The position numbers and the translations under genes were made by a program. DNA of 11,143 nt from Chloroflexota bacterium. Lineage in GTDB: Bacteria > Chloroflexota > Dehalococcoidia > UBA1151 > UBA1328. This document shows positions 1 to 7,164 of the stretch, in pieces (positions within the stretch are counted from its first letter, which is position 1; every line of letters begins with the position of its first letter). The stretch is taken from the NCBI GenBank assembly GCA_002687335.1, contig NYZY01000065.1, positions 1 through 11,143 on the forward strand. The letters run 5' to 3'. The notes under the pieces are model-generated. The model had not been told where the DNA came from. It saw only the letters and a list, made by a program, of their open reading frames with translations, and ran no database searches.

Positions 1-416
1 GAAAGATAGTGATCATAGCGTCGCATGGGGGCCGGAAACCTCGCGGCGTAGCCGACAGAGCCCGCGGCAGTGCTCAACAACCTTATGCAGTGTCGAAAGC
101 TGCAGCTATCCAATACACCCACTTTCTTGCGATGGAACTTGGGGCATACAACATCAACGTTAACGCAGTCTGCCCGGGTAGACTCTGGACTCCGATGTGG
201 GAGGCCATTGCAATTAACCACAAAGAATTGGACCCTGTATTTGCTGATATGACTCCTCACGAGATTTTTATTGAACAGATCAAAGCCACCATGCCGCTCG
301 GACGCCCTCAGACACCAGAGGATATCGGGAAAACTGTGGCGTTTTTGGCATCAGACGATTCGTCTGAAATAACTGGACAGGCGATCAACGTCAACGGTGG
401 CGCCATTTTCAGTTGA
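1..416 (+). CDS. SDR family oxidoreductase, C-terminal part (5' end outside window)
   Basis: This is the catalytic and C-terminal half of a short-chain dehydrogenase/reductase, an NAD(P)-dependent cytosolic enzyme that oxidises or reduces a hydroxyl/keto group. The frame is open to the left edge, reading KIVIIAS, the usual strand before the catalytic Ser, so the GTG at 9 is not the real start; the Rossmann glycine motif lies upstream. Counting that GTG as residue 1, the active-site YxxxK is Y26-AVS-K30, followed by the typical INVNAVCPG segment and a C-terminal TGQAINVNGG, which is the standard classical-SDR ending. The likely catalytic Ser (S5) is 21 residues before the Tyr, against about 13 in most classical SDRs, so there is a longer, Arg-rich loop here. 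Substrate cannot be told. It is followed by a 234-bp gap and a same-strand amidase. The family call is firm. Confidence 0.9.
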   Translation, partial: KIVIIASHGGRKPRGVADRARGSAQQPYAVSKAAAIQYTHFLAMELGAYNINVNAVCPGRLWTPMWEAIAINHKELDPVFADMTPHEIFIEQIKATMPLGRPQTPEDIGKTVAFLASDDSSEITGQAINVNGGAIFS

Positions 417-581
417 GGGCACAATAATATCTGTGATCTGCGCTCGTTAACGATTTGTTGTTTTGGCAATATTTTCGGGAATTGAAGGTTTCTAAAAGGC
501 AGACTGGAAGTTAACCAAATCTTTGATGGCTTTGTAAGATATTTTGAATGAGATCACTCAATTGAAGATAGATCAGCGATA

Positions 582-623
582 TACAAAGTTGAAAGTGCAA
601 AGTCAAAAATGCAAAGTCAACCA
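582..623 (+). repeat. Three tandem 14-bp repeats upstream of the amidase gene
   Basis: Three head-to-tail 14-bp units begin at 582, 596 and 610. The second and third share the 11-bp core TGCAAAGTCAA exactly; the first reads TACAAAGTTGA, differing at three positions. The array ends 27 bp before the amidase ATG, in the region where a promoter or operator would lie. Evenly spaced direct repeats in this position are usual for regulator binding, but a period of 14 bp is not a whole helical turn, so chance duplication is also possible. No comparable copies were seen elsewhere in the window. Confidence 0.7.
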
Positions 624-650
624 CGAATAGACATTTGAGAAAAAGAAACA

Positions 651-2087
651 ATGAATGATCGCGAATTAATGTTTTTGCCGGCTCATGAACAGAGGAGATT
701 GATCGTTGAGAAGGTAATCTCTTCCGTCGAAATGGTAGAGGCCTCATACCGACGAATTGCTGAATTAGAGCCACAACTTAATGCGTTCATAACTCTGGAT
801 GAAGATGGTGCCATGTCTGCCGCAGGCAGTGCGGATGCTCAACTGGCAAAGGGGGAGAAACCGGGAGTACTACATGGTGTTCCAATAGCGGTTAAGGATC
901 TTGAAGTAACTAAAGACTTGCGCACTACGCTTGGTAGTACCTTTTTTAAGAACTGGATTCCTGATTATGATTCCGTTGCCGTGGAGCGTCTTCGAGCTAC
1001 CGGGGCGGTAATCATAGGCAAGACGAATACGCCTGAATTTGGAAATCGCGAAGAAACTTTTACTGATATCGCAGCTACCTGTAATAACCCATGGGATCCA
1101 ACTCGAATGCCCGGGGGGTCGAGCGGTGGAACGGCCTCTGCGATTGCTGCAGGGATGTGTTCTATTGGAACAGGATCTGATGGTGGAGGGTCAGTTAGGC
1201 TTCCTGCATCTTTCTGTGGGATTTTTGGGCACAAGCCGACACATGGAAGGATTCCCCGATATGGTGGGCAGGCGAAACCTGCGTATAACTCCGCTGGTAC
1301 CAGTGGTCCTATGTCAAATGATGTTCGTGACTCTGCGATTTTGAACCAGGCATTATCAGGATTTGATGACAGGGATCCAGGATCGATTAAAGCTGCTGTT
1401 CCCGATTATCTGATTGACCTAGAGGAGGGCGTCGATGGCATGCGAATCGGCACGACTATGACTCTTGGTATATCAGACGTTAATGATGATATTGCGATTG
1501 CGGTTGAGAATTCTTGGGATGCGTTTACTCAACTTGGCGCTAATGTTGAAAACCTTGCGATAGCCTTCGACCCGATACCTCGAGAGGCTTGGTGGACCTT
1601 ATGGACTGCTGGGCAAGTGGCTATGTATGGGCATCTTGCGGATGAACGTCCTGAAGACTTGATGCCGTATACACTGGAAATGATTGAACATGGTAGGACG
1701 CTGACTGGCGCTGATGTCAGTCTGGCGTTACGTAACGTGCAAAATTTGCAACTGCAGTTGCACCAGGTGTTTCAAGAATATGACTTGATGTTGGCGCCGA
1801 CCAATGCAGCAGTGGCTTGGCCGCATCTTCAACCGCCGGAAAAGATTGGATCCGAGATCAACCAAGATGAGATGGCTGGCATTAACTATGGTGCCATTCC
1901 ATTCACTATGGTATTTAATTCCTCTTTCAACCCTGCATCTTCAATCCCTTGCGGATTCGGGGAAGGGGATATGCCGGTTGGGTTGCAAATTATTGGTGGT
2001 TATGATGACGACGCAACTGTGCTTCGGGCGAGTCGAGCGTTTGAGCAGGTGCGTCCATGGACTGGTGACCGTCCGTCTGTTTCCTAG
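651..2087 (+). CDS. Amidase (amidase signature family)
   Basis: A complete 478-residue amidase-signature hydrolase, which cleaves an amide to a carboxylate and ammonia or an amine using a Ser-cisSer-Lys triad. The triad is visible: K82 in VPIAVKD, the cis-Ser S157 in PGGSSGG, and the nucleophile S181 in SDGGGSVRLP. The spacings of 75 and 24 residues are the same as Lys142-Ser217-Ser241 in fatty acid amide hydrolase. The FCGIFGHKPTHGR segment at 188-200 is also standard. Length resembles GatA, but no gatB or gatC is nearby and the C-terminal half (for example WWTLWTAGQVAMYGH) differs from GatA, so a catabolic amidase is more likely than the tRNA amidotransferase subunit. No signal peptide is seen, so it is probably cytosolic. 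The ATG at 651 has only a weak purine-rich stretch before it. It is convergent with the downstream dehydratase. The substrate is unknown. Confidence 0.93.
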   Translation: MNDRELMFLPAHEQRRLIVEKVISSVEMVEASYRRIAELEPQLNAFITLDEDGAMSAAGSADAQLAKGEKPGVLHGVPIAVKDLEVTKDLRTTLGSTFFKNWIPDYDSVAVERLRATGAVIIGKTNTPEFGNREETFTDIAATCNNPWDPTRMPGGSSGGTASAIAAGMCSIGTGSDGGGSVRLPASFCGIFGHKPTHGRIPRYGGQAKPAYNSAGTSGPMSNDVRDSAILNQALSGFDDRDPGSIKAAVPDYLIDLEEGVDGMRIGTTMTLGISDVNDDIAIAVENSWDAFTQLGANVENLAIAFDPIPREAWWTLWTAGQVAMYGHLADERPEDLMPYTLEMIEHGRTLTGADVSLALRNVQNLQLQLHQVFQEYDLMLAPTNAAVAWPHLQPPEKIGSEINQDEMAGINYGAIPFTMVFNSSFNPASSIPCGFGEGDMPVGLQIIGGYDDDATVLRASRAFEQVRPWTGDRPSVS

Positions 2088-2155
2088 GTTGCAAAACTTG
2101 TTGTTGGTATTCTATTTCGCTGTTTGTCATCTATATTTTCAATGACACATTGATG

Positions 2156-3310
2156 CTACCAATCAGCTACTGATCCATCGTTGTCGTAGTAATACTCTCC
2201 ACCGAGCTCTTTATGATAGCCGTACGCTTCACCGTCGTAAGTTTTAGTAGCTTCAGCCTCATCTATTTCAACACCGAGGCCGGGAGTGTCCCATAGGTCT
2301 ATATGTCCATCTATGACTTCCCATGGTTTTTTTAGAAGACCATGGCCAAGTCCAGCGTCGACTTGTTCTTGTATGAGGAAATTTGGAACTACCGCATCCA
2401 CTAGCATGCACGCAGCAAGAGCCAGTGGGCCGATAGCACAGTGCGGCATGATGTGTTGATAATAGACTTCTGCATAGTTAGCTATTCTTTTTAGTTCGGA
2501 CGGTCCACCACAATGAGCGACATCTGGTTGCAGTAGAGAAACAGCCTGTTTCTCTATGACCTCTCGGAATTCCCACCTAGATAAAAGTCGTTCACCGGTT
2601 GCAAGGGGAAATGGGACTTGTTCTTGGATACGCTTTAGTGCGTCGGGGTTTTCTTGTGGTACGGGTTCCTCAACGAACATTGGTCGCATTCCTTTGATTT
2701 CATTACAAACCTCTACCGCTAATCCCGGCGTCATTTTGCCGTGGAAGTCAAAACATAATTCGACGTCGTCGCCAACCCACTCCCGCATCATGTAAGCAGC
2801 TTTCACGAACTCGTCAATTCGGGATGGAGGCTCATGAGCACGCCATGTGCCCGCCGGACCAGCTTTATAGCCGGTATATCCATTTTTTTGGAGTGTAGTG
2901 AGCCTGTCGCGTGATTCTTCCAGGCCTTCATCTGAAAGGTCCCGTATGCCCCAGTGAGCGTATACACGTATCTTGTCTCGGACGTTGCCACCCATCAACA
3001 TGTAACTTGGGACACCGTAGTGCTTACCAGATATGTCCCACAGCGCCGCGTTTATTGCGGCGATTGCTGACATATTGTGTGCCCCGCCTCGGAAGAAAGA
3101 GGACCTGTACATCTGCTGCCAGTGATGTTCAATTCTTAATGGGTCTTTTCCGATCAGGTAGTCAGCAAATTCGTTTATTGCTGCGGGCACACTCTGCGGT
3201 TTGCCTTCGAGGGTACTTTCGGCCCAACCTTCGATACCGGTATCAGTGGAGATACGAATTAACCGCGTACGGTTTCGTGGTGCAAACTGATCGACTTTTG
3301 TAATTTTCAT
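2156..3310 (-). CDS. Enolase-superfamily dehydratase, D-galactonate dehydratase-like
   Basis: A complete 384-residue member of the mandelate racemase/muconate lactonizing branch of the enolase superfamily, close in layout to E. coli DgoD (D-galactonate dehydratase, about 382 residues). Known family chemistry is Mg2+-dependent loss of water from a sugar acid to a 2-keto-3-deoxy acid. An N-terminal capping domain (about 1-115) precedes a TIM barrel. Metal ligands are D188, E214 and E240; the acid/base pair is H190 (in DFHG) and H290 (in PHCAIGP); E315 lies in IQEQ. These all sit at DgoD positions plus five, an unbroken register. The C-terminus VADW also parallels the DgoD end. Cytosolic. It is transcribed toward the amidase and divergently from the D-glutamate cyclase genes. 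The chemistry is well supported; the exact sugar acid is not, as this family has many specificities. No strong ribosome binding site precedes the ATG. Confidence 0.9.
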   Translation of the reverse strand: MKITKVDQFAPRNRTRLIRISTDTGIEGWAESTLEGKPQSVPAAINEFADYLIGKDPLRIEHHWQQMYRSSFFRGGAHNMSAIAAINAALWDISGKHYGVPSYMLMGGNVRDKIRVYAHWGIRDLSDEGLEESRDRLTTLQKNGYTGYKAGPAGTWRAHEPPSRIDEFVKAAYMMREWVGDDVELCFDFHGKMTPGLAVEVCNEIKGMRPMFVEEPVPQENPDALKRIQEQVPFPLATGERLLSRWEFREVIEKQAVSLLQPDVAHCGGPSELKRIANYAEVYYQHIMPHCAIGPLALAACMLVDAVVPNFLIQEQVDAGLGHGLLKKPWEVIDGHIDLWDTPGLGVEIDEAEATKTYDGEAYGYHKELGGEYYYDNDGSVADW

Positions 3311-3345
3311 ATTCTTAGTGATTCTCTAGGGCTTTACTTAATTGC

Positions 3346-3365
3346 AATGGCAAATGTTTTGCATT
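3346..3365. promoter_or_regulatory. Interrupted palindrome in the divergent promoter region
   Basis: The 198-bp gap between the divergent dehydratase and DUF1445 genes contains AATGGCAAA at 3346-3354 facing TTTTGCATT at 3357-3365, a near-complete inverted repeat with one extra G in the left arm. It lies about 36 bp upstream of the dehydratase start, a fitting place for an operator. A second short palindrome, ATCGT-ACA-ACGAT, lies at about 3391-3403. Both arms are short and the region is AT-rich, so either could be chance. Confidence 0.3.
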
Positions 3366-3473
3366 ATCGCCAACCTTTACCAAACGGGATATCGTACAAC
3401 GATCTTGATCAATATATTGAATATTAACTTGTGAAATCGGTCTTATGGTGAGAAATTTGCATACGTTTTGAGT

Positions 3474-3502
3474 TTGACCAGCCTTAGTCTAAAACCTAAC
3501 AT
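3474..3502 (+). promoter_or_regulatory. Candidate sigma-70 promoter for the D-glutamate cyclase unit, possibly leaderless
   Basis: TTGACC at 3474-3479 and TAACAT at 3497-3502 are separated by 17 bp, a good match to a housekeeping -35/-10 pair (TTGACA/TATAAT). The -10 box ends 6 bp before the ATG at 3509, so transcription would begin at or within a base or two of the start codon. There is no Shine-Dalgarno sequence before this ATG, in keeping with a leaderless mRNA. It is a motif match only and has not been tested. Confidence 0.4.
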
Positions 3503-3508
3503 GCTGCT

Positions 3509-4309
3509 ATGACTATACAAACTACATTTCCGCAAACCGGCTTAGAGGCCCGACAGTTAATCCGAGAAGGACGATTCATTCAACCAACCTCGGGTGTGGC
3601 ACCCAATTATGTTCAAGCTAATTTGGCGATCTTACCGGAGGATGCAGCATTTGAATTTCTTTTGTTTTGTCAGCGGAATCCCAAGCCCTGTCCGGTAGTT
3701 GAGGTTTTAGAAGCTGGACAAGTTGAGGCTATCTTGACATCTCCCGGTTCAGATATTCGGACTGATGTTGGGCTGTATCGTGTATTCGAGAACGGTGTTT
3801 TGGTTGATGAACCTGAGACCCTTGAATCGCACTGGCGAAAGGACCTCGTGACTTTCCTCTTGGGGTGTAGTTTTTCTTTCGAACACGCCTTATTAGCTAA
3901 TGGAATAGACCTTCCGTATTACGGGAGCGAGCGTAATGTTCCTATGTTTATTACCGATATTGAGACTGTGGGATCAGGTCGTTTTTCGGGGCCGATGGTT
4001 GTGTCGCATCGATGGGTTCCTGCGGATAAAGTGGTAAGGGCGGTTCAAGCAACTTCAAGATTCCCTGGAACACACGGGGCTCCGATACATATTGGCGATC
4101 CCGCTGCTATAGGTATATCGGACATCACAAAGCCAGATTATGGCGAAGTTTGGGAGCAAGGCAGTTCTGACGAGGTTCCAATGTTCTGGGCTTGTGGCGT
4201 CACGCCACAGTCGGTCGCTATGGCTTCTAAGCCAGAGTTGATGATCACTCATTCGCCTGGGCATATGTTTGTCACAGATTTGAAGGATGAGGAATTGGCG
4301 GTTATCTAA
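3509..4309 (+). CDS. DUF1445 protein (putative hydro-lyase; N-terminal half of D-glutamate cyclase)
   Basis: A complete 266-residue protein of the DUF1445 family, long annotated as putative hydro-lyase. Family hallmarks seen in order: PGSDIRTDVGLYRVFENG (79-96), FLLGCSFSFE (116-125), NVPMF (143-147), HGAPIHIGDP (189-198) with GISDITKPDYG following, FWACGVTPQ (226-234), and THSPGHMFVTD (247-257). The His, Cys and Asp in these blocks are the likely active-site residues. In animals this domain is fused to a DUF4392 domain in DGLUCY, a mitochondrial D-glutamate cyclase that makes 5-oxo-D-proline; here the DUF4392 partner is the next gene, 57 nt downstream. No signal peptide is seen, so it is probably cytosolic. 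The start has no Shine-Dalgarno sequence. Family membership is secure; the reaction is inferred from the animal fusion, and other dehydration or cyclisation substrates are possible. Confidence 0.9.
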   Translation: MTIQTTFPQTGLEARQLIREGRFIQPTSGVAPNYVQANLAILPEDAAFEFLLFCQRNPKPCPVVEVLEAGQVEAILTSPGSDIRTDVGLYRVFENGVLVDEPETLESHWRKDLVTFLLGCSFSFEHALLANGIDLPYYGSERNVPMFITDIETVGSGRFSGPMVVSHRWVPADKVVRAVQATSRFPGTHGAPIHIGDPAAIGISDITKPDYGEVWEQGSSDEVPMFWACGVTPQSVAMASKPELMITHSPGHMFVTDLKDEELAVI

Positions 4310-4366
4310 GCTAGTCAACATTCAAATCTATATCTCTTCGACAATTTATCTAATGGTTTTTAGTTC

Positions 4367-5233
4367 ATGAGTGCAACATCGGATTTTTCTAAGATTGAAG
4401 ACATCATTCTTCAGGACGATATACGCGGGATGGAAGCGCTTCGTGCGCATATGAAGCCCGGCTGGCTTGAAGCCTCTGCTCAGTTGATCCTCGATCATCC
4501 AGGCAAGATTCTCATCGCTACCGGATTTTACATTTTGAGAGCTGCAGAACCCGAGACTGACGGGCCTCCTGGAGCCATTGCCATCGGTGAAGCTTTAAAG
4601 ATTCTTGGCAATTCTGTGGCTTATGTCACTGATGAGAAGTGCTCGACTGTTATGAGAGCCATTGCGGGTGAAGATGAAGTTATTGAGTTCCCAATTACCT
4701 CCCATCACGAGTCTAGTGTTTTTGCGCACGAGCTTTTAGCAAAACATGCACCTTCGGCTTTAATCTCTATTGAACGGGCGGGGCTTTTGGGTGACGGAAC
4801 GTATCGAAACTGGAAGGGAGTGGATTTCTCTTCATATAACGCCAAGATTGATCATATGTTTGAAGAACACCCTTACTCAGTTGGTATTGGTGATGGAGGA
4901 AATGAGATCGGAATGGGCAATATGCGCCATGTCATACCCTCAATTGAGAATTTGCCAGATGATCCTTGTGTCACCACAACCACTGAATTGATTACAGCCA
5001 GTGTTTCTAACTGGGGAGGATATGGTTTGGTGGCTGCGCTCTCGTTGAAAACCCGGAAAAACCTGCTTCCTTCTGTAGAACAGGGTTATCAGTGGGTTAA
5101 GGACATTGTGTCTGTCGGCGCGGTTGAAGGGATGTCTGGTGAATCGAAAGACTGGGTAGACGCAAGAGCACCCGAAGATGATGCTATGTGCTTACAGGAT
5201 TTGCATGAATTGCTCACAGATCAAGGGTTATAA
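4367..5233 (+). CDS. DUF4392 protein (D-glutamate cyclase-like, C-terminal half)
   Basis: A complete 288-residue DUF4392 family protein, matching the C-terminal half of the animal D-glutamate cyclase DGLUCY. Visible family blocks are ILIATGFYI followed by PETDGPPGAIAIGEAL (62-77), the glycine-rich IGDGGNEIGMGNM (174-186), and TTTTELITASVSNWGGYG (203-220). The acidic and glycine-rich loops suggest a nucleotide, phosphate or metal site, but this is not established. It lies 57 nt after the DUF1445 gene on the same strand, so the two are probably co-transcribed and their products likely act together on D-glutamate or a related acid. No clear Shine-Dalgarno sequence precedes the ATG. It is convergent with the MFS gene, with 43 bp between the stops. 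The family call is strong; the substrate is inferred. Confidence 0.88.
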   Translation: MSATSDFSKIEDIILQDDIRGMEALRAHMKPGWLEASAQLILDHPGKILIATGFYILRAAEPETDGPPGAIAIGEALKILGNSVAYVTDEKCSTVMRAIAGEDEVIEFPITSHHESSVFAHELLAKHAPSALISIERAGLLGDGTYRNWKGVDFSSYNAKIDHMFEEHPYSVGIGDGGNEIGMGNMRHVIPSIENLPDDPCVTTTTELITASVSNWGGYGLVAALSLKTRKNLLPSVEQGYQWVKDIVSVGAVEGMSGESKDWVDARAPEDDAMCLQDLHELLTDQGL

Positions 5234-5276
5234 CGCCTTGACCCTACATTTAGCGTGTCAGTTAGTTCGACCGATT

Positions 5277-6539
5277 CTACTTTGGTCGAGAGGTAGTCAC
5301 TTGTTTTGGGGTACGAGTCATTGTTTCTTTGACTACGAAAATGAGCATCAAGGCGCCAAACGCTCCTATGCCAGCAGTAGCAAGTGATGCAACTCCAAGG
5401 GTTACTATTTGAGCCAGTCCTCCGATAGCTACTGGACCGCCAGCACCACCAGTATCAGATATGAACCGCCAGACTCCGAGAAATCCTCCTGGATTGTTTT
5501 TTGGGGATAAATCTGTACCAGTTATCAGTACGAACCCACTTGATAGCCCATTCCCTAGCCCGGCTAAAAGACCGACTGCTAATAAGGCTCCGAATGTTCC
5601 AGTTTGAGGTATCAGAGCTATAGCTACACCCAGTACCAAGAAAGCTGGTATCCCGGTCGATTTTCGACCCCAGCGATCCATTGAGTAGCCCACAAGAGGG
5701 AACATCATTGAATCGATAGTGAACGAGATCGTTGCGATGTAACCAATCTGATCCTTACCTAATCCGATTTCTTCGCCCCATACTGGTATCAGGAATTCTC
5801 GACCAGATCTTAGGAATTGAAGGGCGATTGCCGCTATGCCGGCTGTTGCAAAATCACTGCGATGTTTTGAAATAACGCTGCCTAGTTCTGTGAAAACATT
5901 ACGACGAATTCCAGTTTGCTGTGGTTCAACCATGTTCTTAGCGGTGATGAGGATCATAAGCAACGTAAAAATAGCTACCGTTGCTTGTGCGTAAAAGGGA
6001 ACTCTGATCCCAACAAACTCTGCGAGTATCCCACCGATTAGTGGACCAAGGATTGTTGCAATTCTCGAGAGTCCACCGAATAAAGCCAACGCCCGTCCAC
6101 GTACATCCATGGGTACAGCTGCCGCAATATAGGAATGTCGTGAAATGCTCCATAATGCATAACTTGCACCGGCTAGCAGACGAGCTGCCATCAAGGATGA
6201 GAAATTTGGGGATAGTCCGGCCCACAACGCCGCAATGCCAAATAACAAAACACCAGCCGTCATTGTTTTACGTAGACCAATTCGACCGACCAGGATGCCT
6301 GCCGGGACGTCGAAGATCATAGTTCCGATATATCTGGCAGCTATCACCAGACCGATTAACCCGATTGAGGCCGCCATTTCTTCTTTGGCAAATCCTGGTA
6401 GAACAGGTATGAGGATGCCCTGTCCGATTGATAGCAGAAAGGAAGGTGCGTAAACCGACCATAAAAGTGATCGAACGGTTGCACGAACTGAGTGACTATC
6501 CGAACTGGATTTTGGAGCCGCTTGCGTTGGCATAGGCAC
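5277..6539 (-). CDS. MFS transporter, DHA1-like, about 12 membrane segments
   Basis: A complete 420-residue major facilitator superfamily protein in the inner membrane. A short polar N-terminus (1-24) leads into the first helix (about 27-49, with GQGILIPVLPGF). Motif A appears twice, as expected for the two six-helix halves: GILVGRIGLRK (81-91) and GYSMDRWGRK (284-293). A motif C-like segment, LGPLIGG (164-170), follows helix 5 and is typical of proton-driven antiporters, so export of a small molecule is somewhat favoured over uptake. Length is normal for a 12-helix MFS protein. The gene is convergent with the D-glutamate cyclase unit and divergent from the SRPBCC gene. The substrate is unknown; it could move a compound handled by the neighbouring enzymes, or be an unrelated drug-type efflux pump. 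A weak AGGA lies about 12 nt before the ATG. Confidence 0.9.
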   Translation of the reverse strand: MPMPTQAAPKSSSDSHSVRATVRSLLWSVYAPSFLLSIGQGILIPVLPGFAKEEMAASIGLIGLVIAARYIGTMIFDVPAGILVGRIGLRKTMTAGVLLFGIAALWAGLSPNFSSLMAARLLAGASYALWSISRHSYIAAAVPMDVRGRALALFGGLSRIATILGPLIGGILAEFVGIRVPFYAQATVAIFTLLMILITAKNMVEPQQTGIRRNVFTELGSVISKHRSDFATAGIAAIALQFLRSGREFLIPVWGEEIGLGKDQIGYIATISFTIDSMMFPLVGYSMDRWGRKSTGIPAFLVLGVAIALIPQTGTFGALLAVGLLAGLGNGLSSGFVLITGTDLSPKNNPGGFLGVWRFISDTGGAGGPVAIGGLAQIVTLGVASLATAGIGAFGALMLIFVVKETMTRTPKQVTTSRPK

Positions 6540-6635
6540 ACAATCCTATAGTCCAAATGCCAAGAACGAAGGTGACTGTTTGATTGAATTAGGCAAGAAG
6601 TAAGGATATTGTCGACATCTTGTATTTGTTTTCTT

Positions 6636-6640
6636 GGAGG
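6636..6640 (+). promoter_or_regulatory. Strong ribosome binding site that decides the SRPBCC start
   Basis: GGAGG lies 5 nt before the TTG at 6646, normal spacing. The upstream in-frame TTG at 6634 overlaps this site, the TTG at 6643 is too close (2 nt), and the GTG at 6655 is 14 nt away. The site thus favours 6646 as the start. It is one of only two good Shine-Dalgarno sequences in the window. Confidence 0.6.
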
Positions 6641-6645
6641 TCTTG

Positions 6646-7077
6646 TTGCACTTTGTGTACCAACGGATGATCGAAAAATCATTGAGAAATGTCTGGGCAG
6701 CTATTACGGATTCTTCCATAATGGAAGCTCATTTACCTGGGGAAACATCTGTCAAAGATGCAGGTGATAATACGTATCGATTGTGTTCAAAGATTTCCGT
6801 AGGGTTCTTACGCCCAACCGTAAATATTGATGTTCATTTATCTCGAATTATTGATCAGGCCTGTGTAGATATTGAGGTCACTGGTAAGTCAATGGGAGCG
6901 TCAATTAACGGGGTGGGTTCGATAGTGGTAGCTTCCGTAGACTCCGTATCAACAGACCTGCAGATTAACGCTGACGTTCAAACTTCAGGATTACTTAATC
7001 AGATTGATGAATCAAAGATTAAGACAGCGATGGAAGAGTTTATCGATGAATACCTGTCTAGTGTAGAAGCTGATTGA
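6646..7077 (+). CDS. SRPBCC / CoxG-like protein
   Basis: A small START-like (SRPBCC) protein of 143 residues from the TTG at 6646, chosen for its GGAGG site and because it puts the conserved VW at residues 16-17, where CoxG-type proteins have it. Family features in order: VWAAITDSSIMEAHLPG near the N-terminus, then alternating strands (SVGFLRPTVNIDVHL), a glycine-containing turn in GKSMGASINGVGSIVVAS, and a C-terminal helix (about 115-140) that would close the hydrophobic cavity. CoxG of the carbon monoxide dehydrogenase cluster is a membrane-recruiting helper of molybdenum hydroxylases, but no coxMSL-like subunits lie within this window. It may thus bind a hydrophobic ligand instead. It stands alone on its strand between two opposing genes. 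The fold call is good; the role is unknown. Confidence 0.78.
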   Translation: MHFVYQRMIEKSLRNVWAAITDSSIMEAHLPGETSVKDAGDNTYRLCSKISVGFLRPTVNIDVHLSRIIDQACVDIEVTGKSMGASINGVGSIVVASVDSVSTDLQINADVQTSGLLNQIDESKIKTAMEEFIDEYLSSVEAD

Positions 7078-7164
7078 ATGGGATAACGGGTGGTACTGCC
7101 AATACTATCTACATTTGAGATTTAGTAAGGTGGTTCCTGTATTCGCTAACTACATTCACTCGTG

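Noticed and set aside
444..453. Perfect 10-bp palindrome TCGTTAACGA after the SDR gene
   Set aside because: It has no loop or T-tract, so it is not a terminator, and a single 10-bp palindrome is weak evidence for an operator.
511..774. Minus-strand 87-codon frame overlapping the amidase start
   Set aside because: It runs across the repeat array and into a well-supported amidase on the other strand, and its translation resembles no family.
651..2087. GatA (Glu-tRNA amidotransferase subunit A) as identity of the amidase
   Set aside because: No gatB or gatC nearby and the C-terminal half differs from GatA; the triad alone is shared by the whole family.
2125..2152. Inverted repeat TGTCAT / ATGACA and overlapping CAATG-ACA-CATTG between amidase and dehydratase as a shared terminator
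   Set aside because: Short AT-rich stems with no clear T-run; chance is likely in this composition.
5221..5241. Hairpin TCAAGG / CCTTGA around the DUF4392 stop codon as a terminator between convergent genes
   Set aside because: The stem is only 6 bp with a 9-nt loop and no T-tract follows on either strand.
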